Below, piece by piece: positions 1-9,346 of a stretch of DNA of 64,000 nt. Under the pieces are notes generated by a model that searched no databases, was not told where the DNA came from, and worked only from the letters and a program-made list of their open reading frames with translations. This DNA comes from Desulfosediminicola flagellatus (lineage in GTDB: Bacteria; Desulfobacterota; Desulfobulbia; Desulfobulbales; Desulfocapsaceae): assembly GCF_005116655.2 (NCBI RefSeq), contig NZ_CP050698.1, forward strand, positions 2,944,501-3,008,500, in the 5' to 3' direction. The number at the start of each line of letters is the position of its first letter. Position 1 is the stretch's first letter. A program made the translations under genes and the position numbers.

Positions 1-3000
1 AATAAACACGCTTCAGGTGGAGTGTTAATTAGAAACACATCGAGTATTACCGACGAGATCAATGTAGATGGAGATGGAACATTTACCAAAGTTGCAGAAT
101 ATGCCGGCGGTCCTGAGAGTAACAATTCGGCCAGCGGGTTGATTAACGCCTGGAGCCTTTACCGCATTATAGGTTATAAAGGTGGTGACGGCAGTGATGA
201 TGCTGGGACCTATAATTCAAATCAGGGCGATAATTGCACGTGGGAATTATCTGACTTTGATGACGTCACAGCAGCAAATCGCTGCCGGAACTGGGGTAAT
301 CCATTCTCCGAAATTTATTATCAGGCTATTAACTATTTCTCAGGTAATGGAGTCATTGGTGCTTACCGTGACAACTCTTCTACCGCAATTCCAGGCCTTC
401 CTGTTCCACAACCATTTGAGGACCCTTTAGACAGTGATAGTTACTGCGCTGATCTTTTTGTCATCAACCTCAACACCAGTACAGTATCTTATGATTATGA
501 CGAACTAGACCACACAAGTTATGGACCACCAACTATTTGGGATGAAGCAATCCTGCCAGGAGATAAAACCACAAGCGCTATGACTGATGCTGTTGGGCTG
601 GCAGAAGGTATACACGGGAATTCATACTATGTAGGCGAAAATCATCTTGGTTCCGAAACGGATAATCAATTATGTACGGAAAAGACTGTTTCAAATCTTG
701 GTCAAACTGGCGGAATCTGTCCTGAGGCCCCAAGGCTTGGAGGATCTTATAGAATAGCGGGACTCGCCTACTATGCTCATGTTGAGGATATCCGCCCTGA
801 TAATGCAACAGGAAACAGAGATCTTAGTGGCCCTCAAACAATTGACACATTCTCTGTCGCTCTTGCTTCTGGAGTTCCAGCAATTGAAATCCCAGACCCT
901 GAAAATCCTTCAGGTAACGCCCTTGTGACCATTTTGCCTGCTTGCAGGAACAAGTCGTTTTCTCCAGAGAGCAACTGTGCGCTTGTCGATTTTAAGATCG
1001 TGTCTCAAACTATCAATCAAACCAGCAAGGTCGCAACAGGTACCTTTTATATCAACTGGGAAGATAGTGAACAGGGCGGCGACTTTGATCAGGATATGTG
1101 GGGGACTCTCTCATACAACCTAAACAAACTGGCCGGAACCTTAGAAATAACAACACAGACGCATGCCGAATCGACTCCTTATTCTATGGGGTTTGGATAT
1201 GTAATTGATGGTACCAATGATGACGGTTTCCATGTACACTCTGGAATAGAAAACTTCACAGATGATGAATCAACTAGCACAGATGAAGACATTACAGATT
1301 GTTCAGATGGGTGCAATGTCAACGACCCAGCCACTACGAAAACCTACATATTAGGAACATCCAGCGCTAATCTGTTAAAAGATCCTCTCTGGTATGCCTC
1401 CAAATATGGAGGTTTTATTGATTCCAATGACAACAAACTCCCAGATTTACAATCTGAATGGGACAGCAAAATCAACCAAACAGGCTTAGCCGGATCTGAC
1501 GGCATCCCTGATAATTATTTTTATTCCACAAACCCTCGTGAACTTGAAAACTCCCTTACTCGGGTACTGGATGCTATACTCGATCGCACCTCCTCCGGCA
1601 CTGCCGCAGCTGTTGTTTCGAATAATGTCCGTGGTGAAGGTGCCCTTTACCAAGCATATTATGAACCAAGAAGAAAAGACACAGATCAAGAAGCCAACTG
1701 GATTGGTACTATCCAGGCTTTATGGTTGGATAGCTATGGGCTTTCTCGTCAGGATTGCAGTCCTACCGCATATAATGGCATAGACAATAACGGTGACTGT
1801 AAACCATTTACTGGTGAGTGCATACCGAACGGTCGCTTAGACAATTATTGTGTTGATCAGGTGGTTGAAACCTTCTTTGATGATTTAGAAGGTCGAACTC
1901 GGGTAAAGGTTTATGACAGTAGCAACCCCGAGGAATTTACTGCCCTGAGCATGCAAGGAGTTGTAACATCTTATTCCAACGGAGGGGTAACGGTTAATCC
2001 CAACTCAATGGAAGGAACCAGCAGTTTGTCGGGATCTACTCTTACCATTACTCCATACACAATTAACGGTACAGTAACCTCATACAACGATTCAACAGGT
2101 TTAGTAGAAATTGCTGTATCTGCAGGCGATTGGACAATTCCAACTGATTCAGAGTTTGACACCTGGCAAATAATCAGCAATTCAGGTCCTGCCAGAGGAT
2201 TCAGCAACAACACTATCTCAGTTTCCCCGGGAGTCAGCAATACTGTTTCATTCACTGTGGTCCCAAGTGGAACCTGGATCACCTTAGGTGACCAGCTCAC
2301 TTTACAAACTAAAAATATGCTGGGTGCCTCAGGACATGTTTTTGATAACTGGGATATTAAATGCCTTGAAGGATCAGACGCAACCGGCACTATATCCAAT
2401 GGCGCAATACAGTTGAATAATTTCCAACCAACTACTTCTAACATTTCAATAGACTCAGGTGATTTCGATAGCTGTATTCGTGCACAACTGACAACCTATG
2501 ATTTAAAAGGAGCCGAAGATGTTACATTCGATAACTGGAATGTTACTAATCTTCAAACAAATTTGGGACGTGGTAGCAGTACTACAGAAATCACACTCAA
2601 AAATTCAGGTGAGCTCTCTCTTACTGTTTCCCCTTCTTCTAATTGGTTATCTGAGGGCGATCAAGTTCAGGTCTCAAACTTTGTTACTACGATTAAAGAG
2701 CTTGAACAAATTGGATATTTATGGAATGCCCGAGAACAGCTATATCTGCCCGATGTAAGTGATGCAATGCTGGAGGAGCAACGAGATTACAACACTACAG
2801 CAGAATATGGCAGATACATTACAACATGGATAGATGTCAATTCGAATAACATCATTGATGATGAGAATGATGAATTCAGACCATTTACAACACAGCTCCT
2901 CAACCACACGACCTCACCAATTAGCCATACGTTCTTTGATGTATCCAGTCAATCTGAAGCCGAAGACCTTGTAAATTTTATACGAGGGATTGAAGTGACT

Positions 3001-4902
3001 GGAGCCCGTAACAGGACATTGAGATATAATTTAAGCGACTCAACATCAAACGTTATGAGACTTGGTGACATAATAAATTCTACTCCAACAGTTGTTGGTG
3101 CCCCACAGGAAGGCTTTAACCTATTATATTACGATTCAAGCTACGGTGATTTTAGAAAAAGATATATAGATAGAAGAAATGTTATCTATGTTGGCGGCAA
3201 TGACGGTCTAATCCATGCATTTAATGGTGGATTTTACAATTCAGTGGTAGTCGATGGCAAACAAACGATTGAATATAGTATAACTGGTAAAAAGCCTGAT
3301 AACACTGCTGCGACAACACACCCACTAGGTAGTGAAATATGGGCTTACGCACCAATGAACCTACTTCCGCATCTACAGTGGCTTAAATCTCAGAATTACA
3401 GCTCTACTCATGTAAGTTATGTCGATGCCAAACCACGCACTTTTGACGTGAAAATCTTCGATCCTACCGACCCAAATCATCCAAACGGCTGGGGCACCCT
3501 ACTCGTCGCTGGGATGAATTTGGGTGGAGGTCAAATGAACATATCAGTTGACCATGACAATGATCCTGATACTCCAAACCAGGATGTATCTCGACGCTCA
3601 GCATATGTAATAATTGACATCACAAACCCAGAAGAAGAACCAACAGTCTTGGGAGAAATACAAATACCCGATGAAAGCTTCACAACCGTTTACCCTGCCG
3701 TGGTTACTTTTCAGGATATTAACGGCCAACAAAGGTGTAGCGGAACAGAATGTAATCGTTGGTATCTGATGTTTGGGACTGGACCCAATCAGCTAAGAAG
3801 TTTTGAAAGTACACAGACAGCGAAGACGTTTTTCTTTGATTTAAAGCAATTAATAACCCAAACCCCGAGCCCGGAAATGAGTAGCGCAACCTATCAGGAT
3901 CACTGCGAGGTTTTTAATTTAACAGATTCATATCGTATTATGAGCTGTGATAGTCAAATCGAAAACACATTTATGGGTAACCCTGTTGTCGTTGACTGGG
4001 ATCTGGATTTCATGTCAGATAGTGCATATTTCGGCCTCGTCAGGGATTCAAACTCTGACGATTTTTCAAACGGGGATGCTGATAGTGGCAGAATCATGAA
4101 ATTCAGCTTTGCTGATAACCCATCTCCAACCTCATGGGCAGCGGCGACGACTTTCTTCAATTCTGACAGACCTATCTCTATCTACGGCCAACCAACCCCT
4201 AGCATTGACGAATCAGGTAATCATTGGCTCTTTTTTGGCTCTGGTCGTAGTTTCTCTGCTGATGACCAATTTAATTACGACACTCAAAGTCTTTTTGGAG
4301 TGAAAGATTATGAAGATAATAATTATCCAGTCACACAATCTGAGCTTCTGGATGTCTCCGATGTTGAAGTTTATACTGACGGAACGCTTGAAACGAGTAT
4401 TTCTGACACAAATGGCAATACCCTATCAACATTCAAACAAATATTAGGTAATATTGATAACAACGATTCGGCAGGCTGGGTCCAGAACCTTCCGCCAATC
4501 GTTGGCAACGATGGTGCAGTGCCTTCTACCAGAAACACCACGAGATCTGCACTCCTCGGAGGATCATTATTCAGTGCTGTTTTTCAACCTAGCGAAGACC
4601 CCTGCAGCGGAGAAGGACGTAGTCGCCAATATGGTCTATATTACAAGACAGGTACATCCTACCCTAAAATACCATCAATCTTTGGAAACAGTATTGTAGA
4701 TGATGGGGATACCGTTAAGTATAAATCAAAAAAATTCATAGAACTTGGCCGTGGCAAAGCTAGCACACCTGCGCTGCACGCAGGATCAGGAACTAGTACT
4801 ATTAAAGTAATTACCCAGCTTTCGACTGGTGATATAGTGCAATCTAAGGCAGATCCAGTTTATGAGTATCGTGCAGGAAGAGAATCCTGGAGTGATCAAT
4901 AG
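1..4902 (+). CDS. PilY1-like type IV pilus tip adhesin, 5' end outside the window
   Basis: The reading frame is open from base 1, so the N-terminus, probably with a von Willebrand A domain, lies to the left. About 1634 residues are visible. The typical PilY1 segment ending in RTSSGTAAAVVSNN is near residue 520 (counting from base 22). The C-terminal beta-propeller begins near residue 1050 with VIYVGGNDGLIHAFNGG, and the Asp-rich loop VVDWDLDFMSDSAYFG near residue 1323 matches the calcium-binding loop of the family. PilY1 proteins act at the pilus tip or outer surface in adhesion and in the balance between extension and retraction. Residues about 640-895 hold an unusual insertion with repeated F-D-x-W motifs. 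The nearby pilin genes and the terminator just downstream fit this role. The family call is firm; the binding partner is unknown. Confidence 0.88.
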   Translation, partial: NKHASGGVLIRNTSSITDEINVDGDGTFTKVAEYAGGPESNNSASGLINAWSLYRIIGYKGGDGSDDAGTYNSNQGDNCTWELSDFDDVTAANRCRNWGNPFSEIYYQAINYFSGNGVIGAYRDNSSTAIPGLPVPQPFEDPLDSDSYCADLFVINLNTSTVSYDYDELDHTSYGPPTIWDEAILPGDKTTSAMTDAVGLAEGIHGNSYYVGENHLGSETDNQLCTEKTVSNLGQTGGICPEAPRLGGSYRIAGLAYYAHVEDIRPDNATGNRDLSGPQTIDTFSVALASGVPAIEIPDPENPSGNALVTILPACRNKSFSPESNCALVDFKIVSQTINQTSKVATGTFYINWEDSEQGGDFDQDMWGTLSYNLNKLAGTLEITTQTHAESTPYSMGFGYVIDGTNDDGFHVHSGIENFTDDESTSTDEDITDCSDGCNVNDPATTKTYILGTSSANLLKDPLWYASKYGGFIDSNDNKLPDLQSEWDSKINQTGLAGSDGIPDNYFYSTNPRELENSLTRVLDAILDRTSSGTAAAVVSNNVRGEGALYQAYYEPRRKDTDQEANWIGTIQALWLDSYGLSRQDCSPTAYNGIDNNGDCKPFTGECIPNGRLDNYCVDQVVETFFDDLEGRTRVKVYDSSNPEEFTALSMQGVVTSYSNGGVTVNPNSMEGTSSLSGSTLTITPYTINGTVTSYNDSTGLVEIAVSAGDWTIPTDSEFDTWQIISNSGPARGFSNNTISVSPGVSNTVSFTVVPSGTWITLGDQLTLQTKNMLGASGHVFDNWDIKCLEGSDATGTISNGAIQLNNFQPTTSNISIDSGDFDSCIRAQLTTYDLKGAEDVTFDNWNVTNLQTNLGRGSSTTEITLKNSGELSLTVSPSSNWLSEGDQVQVSNFVTTIKELEQIGYLWNAREQLYLPDVSDAMLEEQRDYNTTAEYGRYITTWIDVNSNNIIDDENDEFRPFTTQLLNHTTSPISHTFFDVSSQSEAEDLVNFIRGIEVTGARNRTLRYNLSDSTSNVMRLGDIINSTPTVVGAPQEGFNLLYYDSSYGDFRKRYIDRRNVIYVGGNDGLIHAFNGGFYNSVVVDGKQTIEYSITGKKPDNTAATTHPLGSEIWAYAPMNLLPHLQWLKSQNYSSTHVSYVDAKPRTFDVKIFDPTDPNHPNGWGTLLVAGMNLGGGQMNISVDHDNDPDTPNQDVSRRSAYVIIDITNPEEEPTVLGEIQIPDESFTTVYPAVVTFQDINGQQRCSGTECNRWYLMFGTGPNQLRSFESTQTAKTFFFDLKQLITQTPSPEMSSATYQDHCEVFNLTDSYRIMSCDSQIENTFMGNPVVVDWDLDFMSDSAYFGLVRDSNSDDFSNGDADSGRIMKFSFADNPSPTSWAAATTFFNSDRPISIYGQPTPSIDESGNHWLFFGSGRSFSADDQFNYDTQSLFGVKDYEDNNYPVTQSELLDVSDVEVYTDGTLETSISDTNGNTLSTFKQILGNIDNNDSAGWVQNLPPIVGNDGAVPSTRNTTRSALLGGSLFSAVFQPSEDPCSGEGRSRQYGLYYKTGTSYPKIPSIFGNSIVDDGDTVKYKSKKFIELGRGKASTPALHAGSGTSTIKVITQLSTGDIVQSKADPVYEYRAGRESWSDQ

Positions 4903-4944
4903 TAACAGAAAACTCCCTCCTAAATGTATTTAAACGATTACCCA

Positions 4945-4982
4945 AGAAGGCGTCCAATGTTAAATTGGCCGCCTTCTCTTTA
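4945..4982 (+). terminator. Rho-independent terminator after the PilY1-like gene
   Basis: The arms AGAAGGCG-t-CCAAT and ATTGG-c-CGCCTTCT form a 13-bp stem with one mismatch around a 5-base loop, followed by a short T-rich tail. It lies about 43 bases after the stop codon. Confidence 0.8.
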
Positions 4983-5238
4983 TCATAAATCCCTTACAAG
5001 CTAGCTTTCAGAACCGTACAAAGTTTGAGCAATCACCTAAGATCATCTCAACCCATCGCTTCTCTTGATTAATTAGAAGTCTAGATCTTATATTCCATTT
5101 TATCTCCCCAAAGCCTTGTCGATGATATCGTCATTTAAGGCTCTCCCACATCAACATTGTTTTGTTGCAGAACATCAAACAACAACTCTGATAAAAATCA
5201 TTCTTTATGACACTAATCGTCACAATTGACTCAAATGT

Positions 5239-5277
5239 GCTGACATTTTTTGTCAGCAACCGTGTATCTGGCACGGT
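5239..5277. promoter_or_regulatory. Paired inverted repeats upstream of the pilin sigma-54 promoter, candidate activator site
   Basis: GCTGACA-TTTTT-TGTCAGC (5239-5257) is a perfect 7-bp inverted repeat. ACCGTG-N7-CACGGT (5259-5277) follows at once. They lie roughly 100-138 bases upstream of the predicted start of transcription, which is the usual place for an enhancer-binding activator of a sigma-54 promoter. The TGTC core recalls known PilR sites, but assigning it to PilR is inference. The rest of 4983-5350 is AT-rich and shows no gene. Confidence 0.45.
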
Positions 5278-5350
5278 CAAATAAATCAAACACCCCAGTC
5301 AATCGACCTATTAGTCCGTTATTTATAAATATTATTTTCCCTTCAAAAAT

Positions 5351-5366
5351 AGGCACGCTCTGTGCA
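5351..5366 (+). promoter_or_regulatory. Sigma-54 (-24/-12) promoter of the split pilin operon
   Basis: AGGCACGCTCTGTGCA matches the consensus TGGCACG-N4-TTGCA with only two differences. It keeps the essential GG and GC doublets at the right spacing. Transcription should start near 5377, leaving a leader of about 45 bases before the pilin ATG. Pilin genes of Geobacter, Pseudomonas and Myxococcus are commonly sigma-54 dependent. Confidence 0.8.
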
Positions 5367-5421
5367 GAATAAAAGCGAAATAACCGATGTACCACAAACC
5401 CAAACACGAGAGGTGAAAATT

Positions 5422-5652
5422 ATGTTGAGACTCATCGGAAAATCCTTACAAAGAAAGAACAATCAAAAAGGCTTTACCCTTATCGAATTGATGATCGTTG
5501 TTGCTATTATCGGTATCCTCGCAGCTATCGCCATTCCTCAGTTTGCAGCTTACAGGGCACGTGCTCAGAACAAAGCTTCTCAGAGTGATGTAAGAAACCT
5601 TGTAACTGAACTGCATGCCTTCAACGCTGAGTATCAGGAATACCCTAACTAA
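5422..5652 (+). CDS. pilA: Short type IV pilin, PilA-N type (Geobacter-like)
   Basis: This encodes a 76-residue prepilin. The ATG at 5422 is chosen because AGAGGTG lies just upstream and it gives a normal 17-residue leader ending in QKG before FTLIEL. Cleavage by the prepilin peptidase would leave a 59-residue mature pilin: the hydrophobic helix [20 protein letters not shown], Glu5, and a short amphipathic tail, with no globular C-terminal domain. Size and layout closely match Geobacter PilA, with aromatic residues at mature positions 1, 24, 27, 50, 54 and 57. A sigma-54 promoter drives it, and a PilA-C-like gene follows after 55 bases. In Geobacter the two chains assemble together. Whether this filament conducts electrons cannot be told from sequence. 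Confidence 0.9.
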   Translation: MLRLIGKSLQRKNNQKGFTLIELMIVVAIIGILAAIAIPQFAAYRARAQNKASQSDVRNLVTELHAFNAEYQEYPN

Positions 5653-5707
5653 TCAGACAGTAACAATTCATTGCAACGTCAATCATTTTCAGATATTGGA
5701 GTATAAC

Positions 5708-6079
5708 ATGAAAAAAATAATCGCAGTAATCGCAGGAATAAGCCTTTGTGCAACATATGCCATCAGTGTAAATGCAGCCTCACTCTCCCAAGATGCAACT
5801 ACTGGCGATGTCACCATTGAAGTAACTGCGGGCAATCCAACTTTTGACGCATTTAAGCCTTCTACCAATGTGATTGTATCAGGCGCAACAACCGCTAATT
5901 CATTTGCGGTCGGTGCTTATCACGAACAGGTCCTGGCAAAGAAATCAGGAAAAGCTTTTGGTATGGCTTCGGACGCTAACGAGGTTTATTATTTGGATAT
6001 CTCAGCAGCTGGTACAGCCGCCCCAACTGTAACTGGAACTAATGCAGCAACGGCATTTGGGGATTATACTGCTATGTAG
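5708..6079 (+). CDS. PilA-C-like partner of the short pilin, secreted
   Basis: This encodes 123 residues starting at ATG 5708, six bases after a GGAG ribosome site. Residues 1-23 (MKKIIAVIAGISLCATYAIS, then VNA) are a Sec signal peptide rather than a prepilin leader. The mature part of about 100 residues is rich in beta-strand patterns. It carries a run NSFAVGAYHEQ, then KAFGMASD and VYYLDIS, that resembles from memory the Geobacter PilA-C/Spc protein (GSU1497). That protein supplies the globular half missing from the short pilin. It is co-transcribed with the short pilin and closed by a terminator. The call rests on gene order, size and pattern likeness; an alignment would settle it. Confidence 0.7.
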   Translation: MKKIIAVIAGISLCATYAISVNAASLSQDATTGDVTIEVTAGNPTFDAFKPSTNVIVSGATTANSFAVGAYHEQVLAKKSGKAFGMASDANEVYYLDISAAGTAAPTVTGTNAATAFGDYTAM

Positions 6080-6107
6080 TCTAGTACCAATATAGCCTGA
6101 TCACCAT

Positions 6108-6137
6108 AAACTCCTCCTCATTTTAAAGGAGGAGTTT
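6108..6137. terminator. Terminator between the split pilin operon and the convergent TPR gene
   Basis: AAACTCCTCCT and AGGAGGAGTTT form a perfect 11-bp stem with an 8-base loop. The A and T ends make it usable from both strands, which fits two converging transcripts. Confidence 0.75.
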
Positions 6138-6189
6138 GTGATAACAATATCAATTTACACCTCAAAATCACTTGTCACATTGCACGATT

Positions 6190-8358
6190 TCAATTTTCCT
6201 CTAAGATATCTCTTACCATCTGTAAATTTCTTCTTACCACAGGATTGTCTGGTCTTAATGCTAGAGCAGTCGCAAAATCTAGTTCAGCTGCCATAGGGTC
6301 GCCAAGGTTTATATAAGCCAGTCCTCGGTTATTGAATGCATCTGCGAGATGAAAATCATCTTGAATTAGCAGAGTATATTCTTTAACTGCTTCAACATAT
6401 TTTTCCTGCCTCAGGATGGTATTTGCATAGTTGTATCGAACAGGCAATGCCGAAGGCATAGACTGTAAAGCCAATTTGTAATGGTTTTCAGCTTTCTGCA
6501 CATCGCCTTCCTGTGAGTATAATCGTGCAATATTATAATGAGCCTCCCAAAGATTTTGATCCGATAAAATTGCACGTTCATAATCACTGATTGCCTCTGT
6601 ATTTTTTCCTACTTTCAGATTCAATTCTGCTCGTAACAAATGCATATCAGTTTCTTCAAGTCCTGTTCCAGTAAGATTTGCTATAGTTACTTTGGCTTCG
6701 CTTAATCTATTGAGTCTCAAATAAATCTGTGCAAGATACATATTTATTTTCTGCCTGACTTCAGGTGCCAATACATTCTTTAACAGTTTTTTATAAACCT
6801 TCTCTGCTTCAGTAAACTGCTCTTCCCGCATTAACAGCCCACCCAATTCCATTAGTGCGGGAGAGAAGCGCTGGTCCTGCTTAAGTGAAGCAACAAAATA
6901 CTTCTTAGCTTTTTCTATGTCACCTCGACGCATAGCAAGAGCACCAAGATTTTTTAAAACAGCTTTATTTCTCGGCTGTAGTGCTGTGGCTAATTTATAG
7001 TATGATTCTGCTTTATCGATATCACCAACTTCATAATATGCACTACCCAGGTTCGCATTTACTCGTGAAGAGTCTGGGTACTTACTCAGATTACTCTCCC
7101 AAAACGCTATTGGGTCTCTCCACACTGAATTTCTTTGCATTGTCCATACTGTACACAACACACATATCCCAACCACAATAAACGATGAAATCAATCTATG
7201 ACCCACGAACCTGAATAGAAGATAGACAGCGATGGTGACCAATCCCATCGATGGTAAATAGGTTCGATGCTCATATACCATTTCCAATGGGATAGTTGTC
7301 GATTCCACTGATAGATTTATAAAGAACCAGATTAAACAAAAGGAAATAATTCGTTCCCTTTTAGCAATACATAGAGCTAAACTGAATAGCCCAAATAAGC
7401 AGGATATTGCGTAGATCGTACTTGTTGGATTGAGAAAAGAAGTAGATATAGGGAAATTATAATCAAGCACAAGCCTATCCGGATCTGGATAGACTATCAA
7501 ACTTATGTAATGAAGTATCACCCTAGGTTGGGTTAATAATCGTTGTGTGAGTGTGAAATCACGATTCCCATACCCTCCAACGATTCTTTCAACCAAGTGC
7601 CCATCTGTATACAACCAGCCAAGCGTCAACACGAACAAGAAAACAACACCAATTATTGGCAAGGCTCTCTTCAACCAGCTTAGACTGAGTTGTCTAAAAA
7701 AATACCATTCATACAAAAAAATCGTGACAGGTAGCGTTGCAGCATTCTCTTTTGAACCTAAGGCAAGGATTCCTGACAAGACACTCAAAAAGAACAGACC
7801 AGTTCCCTTTGTCATAAAACTACTGCTATAATTTTTATTCTGTTCAATCCTACCATATATATAAAGCACAAGACTAAGCAGGTATAGCATTGAAACGAGA
7901 GAATTCATCCTCTGTACTATATACGTAATCGATTGAGTACAGAGTGGATGCACGAGCCACAATAGCGCTGCCAAAAGCGATATCATATATATTTTGTCTT
8001 TATTATTAGCTTCTCCAACTAACGACAAGGTTATTTTGATGAGTAAAAATAATAAAAACCCAGATGTAATATGTATTATCAAATTTACGAGGTGATACCC
8101 CTGAACTCTATAACCACCGATATAATAATTCAAAGCAAAGCTCAAATTTGCAACAGGCCTGGTTTTGAGTAATCCACCGGTTAATGACCTCTCAACCGAC
8201 TCCAATGTTAGGTTTTCTAGCTTGAGATCTGGATGCTTGAGATTATCAAGATCATCGAAGTAAAACGGCACATCAAAAGCATTGAAATATGCGATGAATC
8301 CAACAAGCATAATTATTAACAAAGCCTGCCTATCACTAATTGCAGATGATAATTTCAT
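6190..8358 (-). CDS. Polytopic membrane protein with TPR repeats, candidate pilin glycosyltransferase
   Basis: This 722-residue protein has two parts. Residues about 10-410 hold roughly ten hydrophobic segments. An acidic FDDLDN motif lies in the first outside loop (about residue 33), followed by TRPVANLSFALNYYIGG, as in GT-C (protein mannosyltransferase/TMTC-like) membrane proteins. Residues about 430-722 are tandem tetratricopeptide repeats. Proteins of this layout use lipid-linked sugars in the TMTC family, but the sugar and target here are unknown. It sits between two pilin loci and is transcribed toward the split pilin, so an O-glycosylation role on pilins is a reasonable inference. No proof of catalysis can be read from sequence. 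It could also be an assembly scaffold. Confidence 0.6.
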   Translation of the reverse strand: MKLSSAISDRQALLIIMLVGFIAYFNAFDVPFYFDDLDNLKHPDLKLENLTLESVERSLTGGLLKTRPVANLSFALNYYIGGYRVQGYHLVNLIIHITSGFLLFLLIKITLSLVGEANNKDKIYMISLLAALLWLVHPLCTQSITYIVQRMNSLVSMLYLLSLVLYIYGRIEQNKNYSSSFMTKGTGLFFLSVLSGILALGSKENAATLPVTIFLYEWYFFRQLSLSWLKRALPIIGVVFLFVLTLGWLYTDGHLVERIVGGYGNRDFTLTQRLLTQPRVILHYISLIVYPDPDRLVLDYNFPISTSFLNPTSTIYAISCLFGLFSLALCIAKRERIISFCLIWFFINLSVESTTIPLEMVYEHRTYLPSMGLVTIAVYLLFRFVGHRLISSFIVVGICVLCTVWTMQRNSVWRDPIAFWESNLSKYPDSSRVNANLGSAYYEVGDIDKAESYYKLATALQPRNKAVLKNLGALAMRRGDIEKAKKYFVASLKQDQRFSPALMELGGLLMREEQFTEAEKVYKKLLKNVLAPEVRQKINMYLAQIYLRLNRLSEAKVTIANLTGTGLEETDMHLLRAELNLKVGKNTEAISDYERAILSDQNLWEAHYNIARLYSQEGDVQKAENHYKLALQSMPSALPVRYNYANTILRQEKYVEAVKEYTLLIQDDFHLADAFNNRGLAYINLGDPMAAELDFATALALRPDNPVVRRNLQMVRDILEEN

Positions 8359-8803
8359 TAGCTACTTTACCTTTAATCATATTTAACAAACAGCATTCGG
8401 CACCATGCTTTAGTCAGGCATCCTGTAACGGTCATTTCATAGAATAAATCTGTAACTCAAGTAACAAACAAAATCCAATACCATATAATGGTCAGGCTAA
8501 GATTAATAAAGAAAGTATGTTTCTTTTACCAAATCTAAATATCATGTTTTGTACACTAGATCACAAAACCATATCACTCCATAAGTTAGTTACCTAATAG
8601 AGACTATATCATTTCCATAAATAATGTGAACAGCTATATATTATTTAACTAATTTGTTTTTTTTCTTTACAATGCATATCAAATAACCTACTAATATCTA
8701 TTGAGAAAGCTGGTTTGCGCAACCATAAAGTGGCTAAGTTGTTAATATGTGAAGAGATATTAACAATCATTCAAACACAAAGAGAAGAGGTTAGAGAGAA
8801 AAC
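8359..8803. other. Divergent intergenic region between the TPR gene and the second pilin
   Basis: These 445 bases are AT-rich with long T and A runs. They must hold promoters for both flanking genes. I saw no sigma-54 site as good as the one at 5351, and no RNA gene or open frame. Confidence 0.5.
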
Positions 8804-9271
8804 ATGTTGAAATTGATGACAAAACAAATGAAGAAGAGTAACGAAAAAGGTTTTACCCTTATCGAGCTTATGATCGTTGTGGCAATTATCGGTATTCTTG
8901 CTGCTATTGCAATTCCTCAGTATCAGAATTTCACCAAGAAAAGTAAAGCATCTGAGGCGAAAGTTTATTTATCTGCAATAACTACAGCCGAAGCTGCTTA
9001 TTACGCAGAAAATAGTGAATTTGCAACCTTAGCTGAGCTTGGTAATCCAGAGACAGGGGCCGAATATTTCACTTACACCGTCGTTCCGACAAACACAGCT
9101 GCTGTCGTAGCTGCAGACGGCTCTGTTACTAGTGCAGCAGTCTATACCGTAACAACCACTGCAACTCCAAATTCAAAAGGTCAAGATGCTGGCTTGGTAA
9201 CCCCATGGACCATGACTTATAATGGGCTGACAGGTGTCAAGACTCAAGTTTTTGCTCCTTTAGGTTATTAA
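8804..9271 (+). CDS. Full-length type IV pilin (type IVa)
   Basis: This encodes a 155-residue prepilin. A 16-residue leader ends in NEKG before [20 protein letters not shown], and Glu5 is present. Unlike the short pilin at 5422 it has a full C-terminal domain of about 115 residues. That domain contains [21 protein letters not shown] and a terminal APLGY, with no cysteine pair. Its closest relative in the window is the frameshifted pilin at 9845, which shares the NP-E/D block, the KG-x-x-AGL motif and the GY end. It forms its own transcription unit with a strong terminator, so the cell may build fibres from more than one major pilin. Family assignment is certain; its fibre (pilus or pseudopilus) is not known. 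Confidence 0.92.
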   Translation: MLKLMTKQMKKSNEKGFTLIELMIVVAIIGILAAIAIPQYQNFTKKSKASEAKVYLSAITTAEAAYYAENSEFATLAELGNPETGAEYFTYTVVPTNTAAVVAADGSVTSAAVYTVTTTATPNSKGQDAGLVTPWTMTYNGLTGVKTQVFAPLGY

Positions 9272-9317
9272 TCAGCTAAGCCAAATATTGATAAACTAAA
9301 AGGTCATTACTTCTTTT

Positions 9318-9346
9318 ATCGTGTGCCTAGTTTTCAGGCACACGAT
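9318..9346 (+). terminator. Terminator after the full-length pilin
   Basis: ATCGTGTGCCT and AGGCACACGAT form a perfect 11-bp stem around a 7-base loop, 46 bases after the stop codon. Confidence 0.85.

Noticed and set aside
1971..2444. 157-codon antisense frame within PilY1
   Set aside because: It is fully inside a certain gene on the other strand, with no ribosome site or known motif.
5262..5285. Second sigma-54 promoter at TGGCACGGTCAAATAA
   Set aside because: The -24 half is perfect but there is no GC at the -12 position; the site at 5351 has both.
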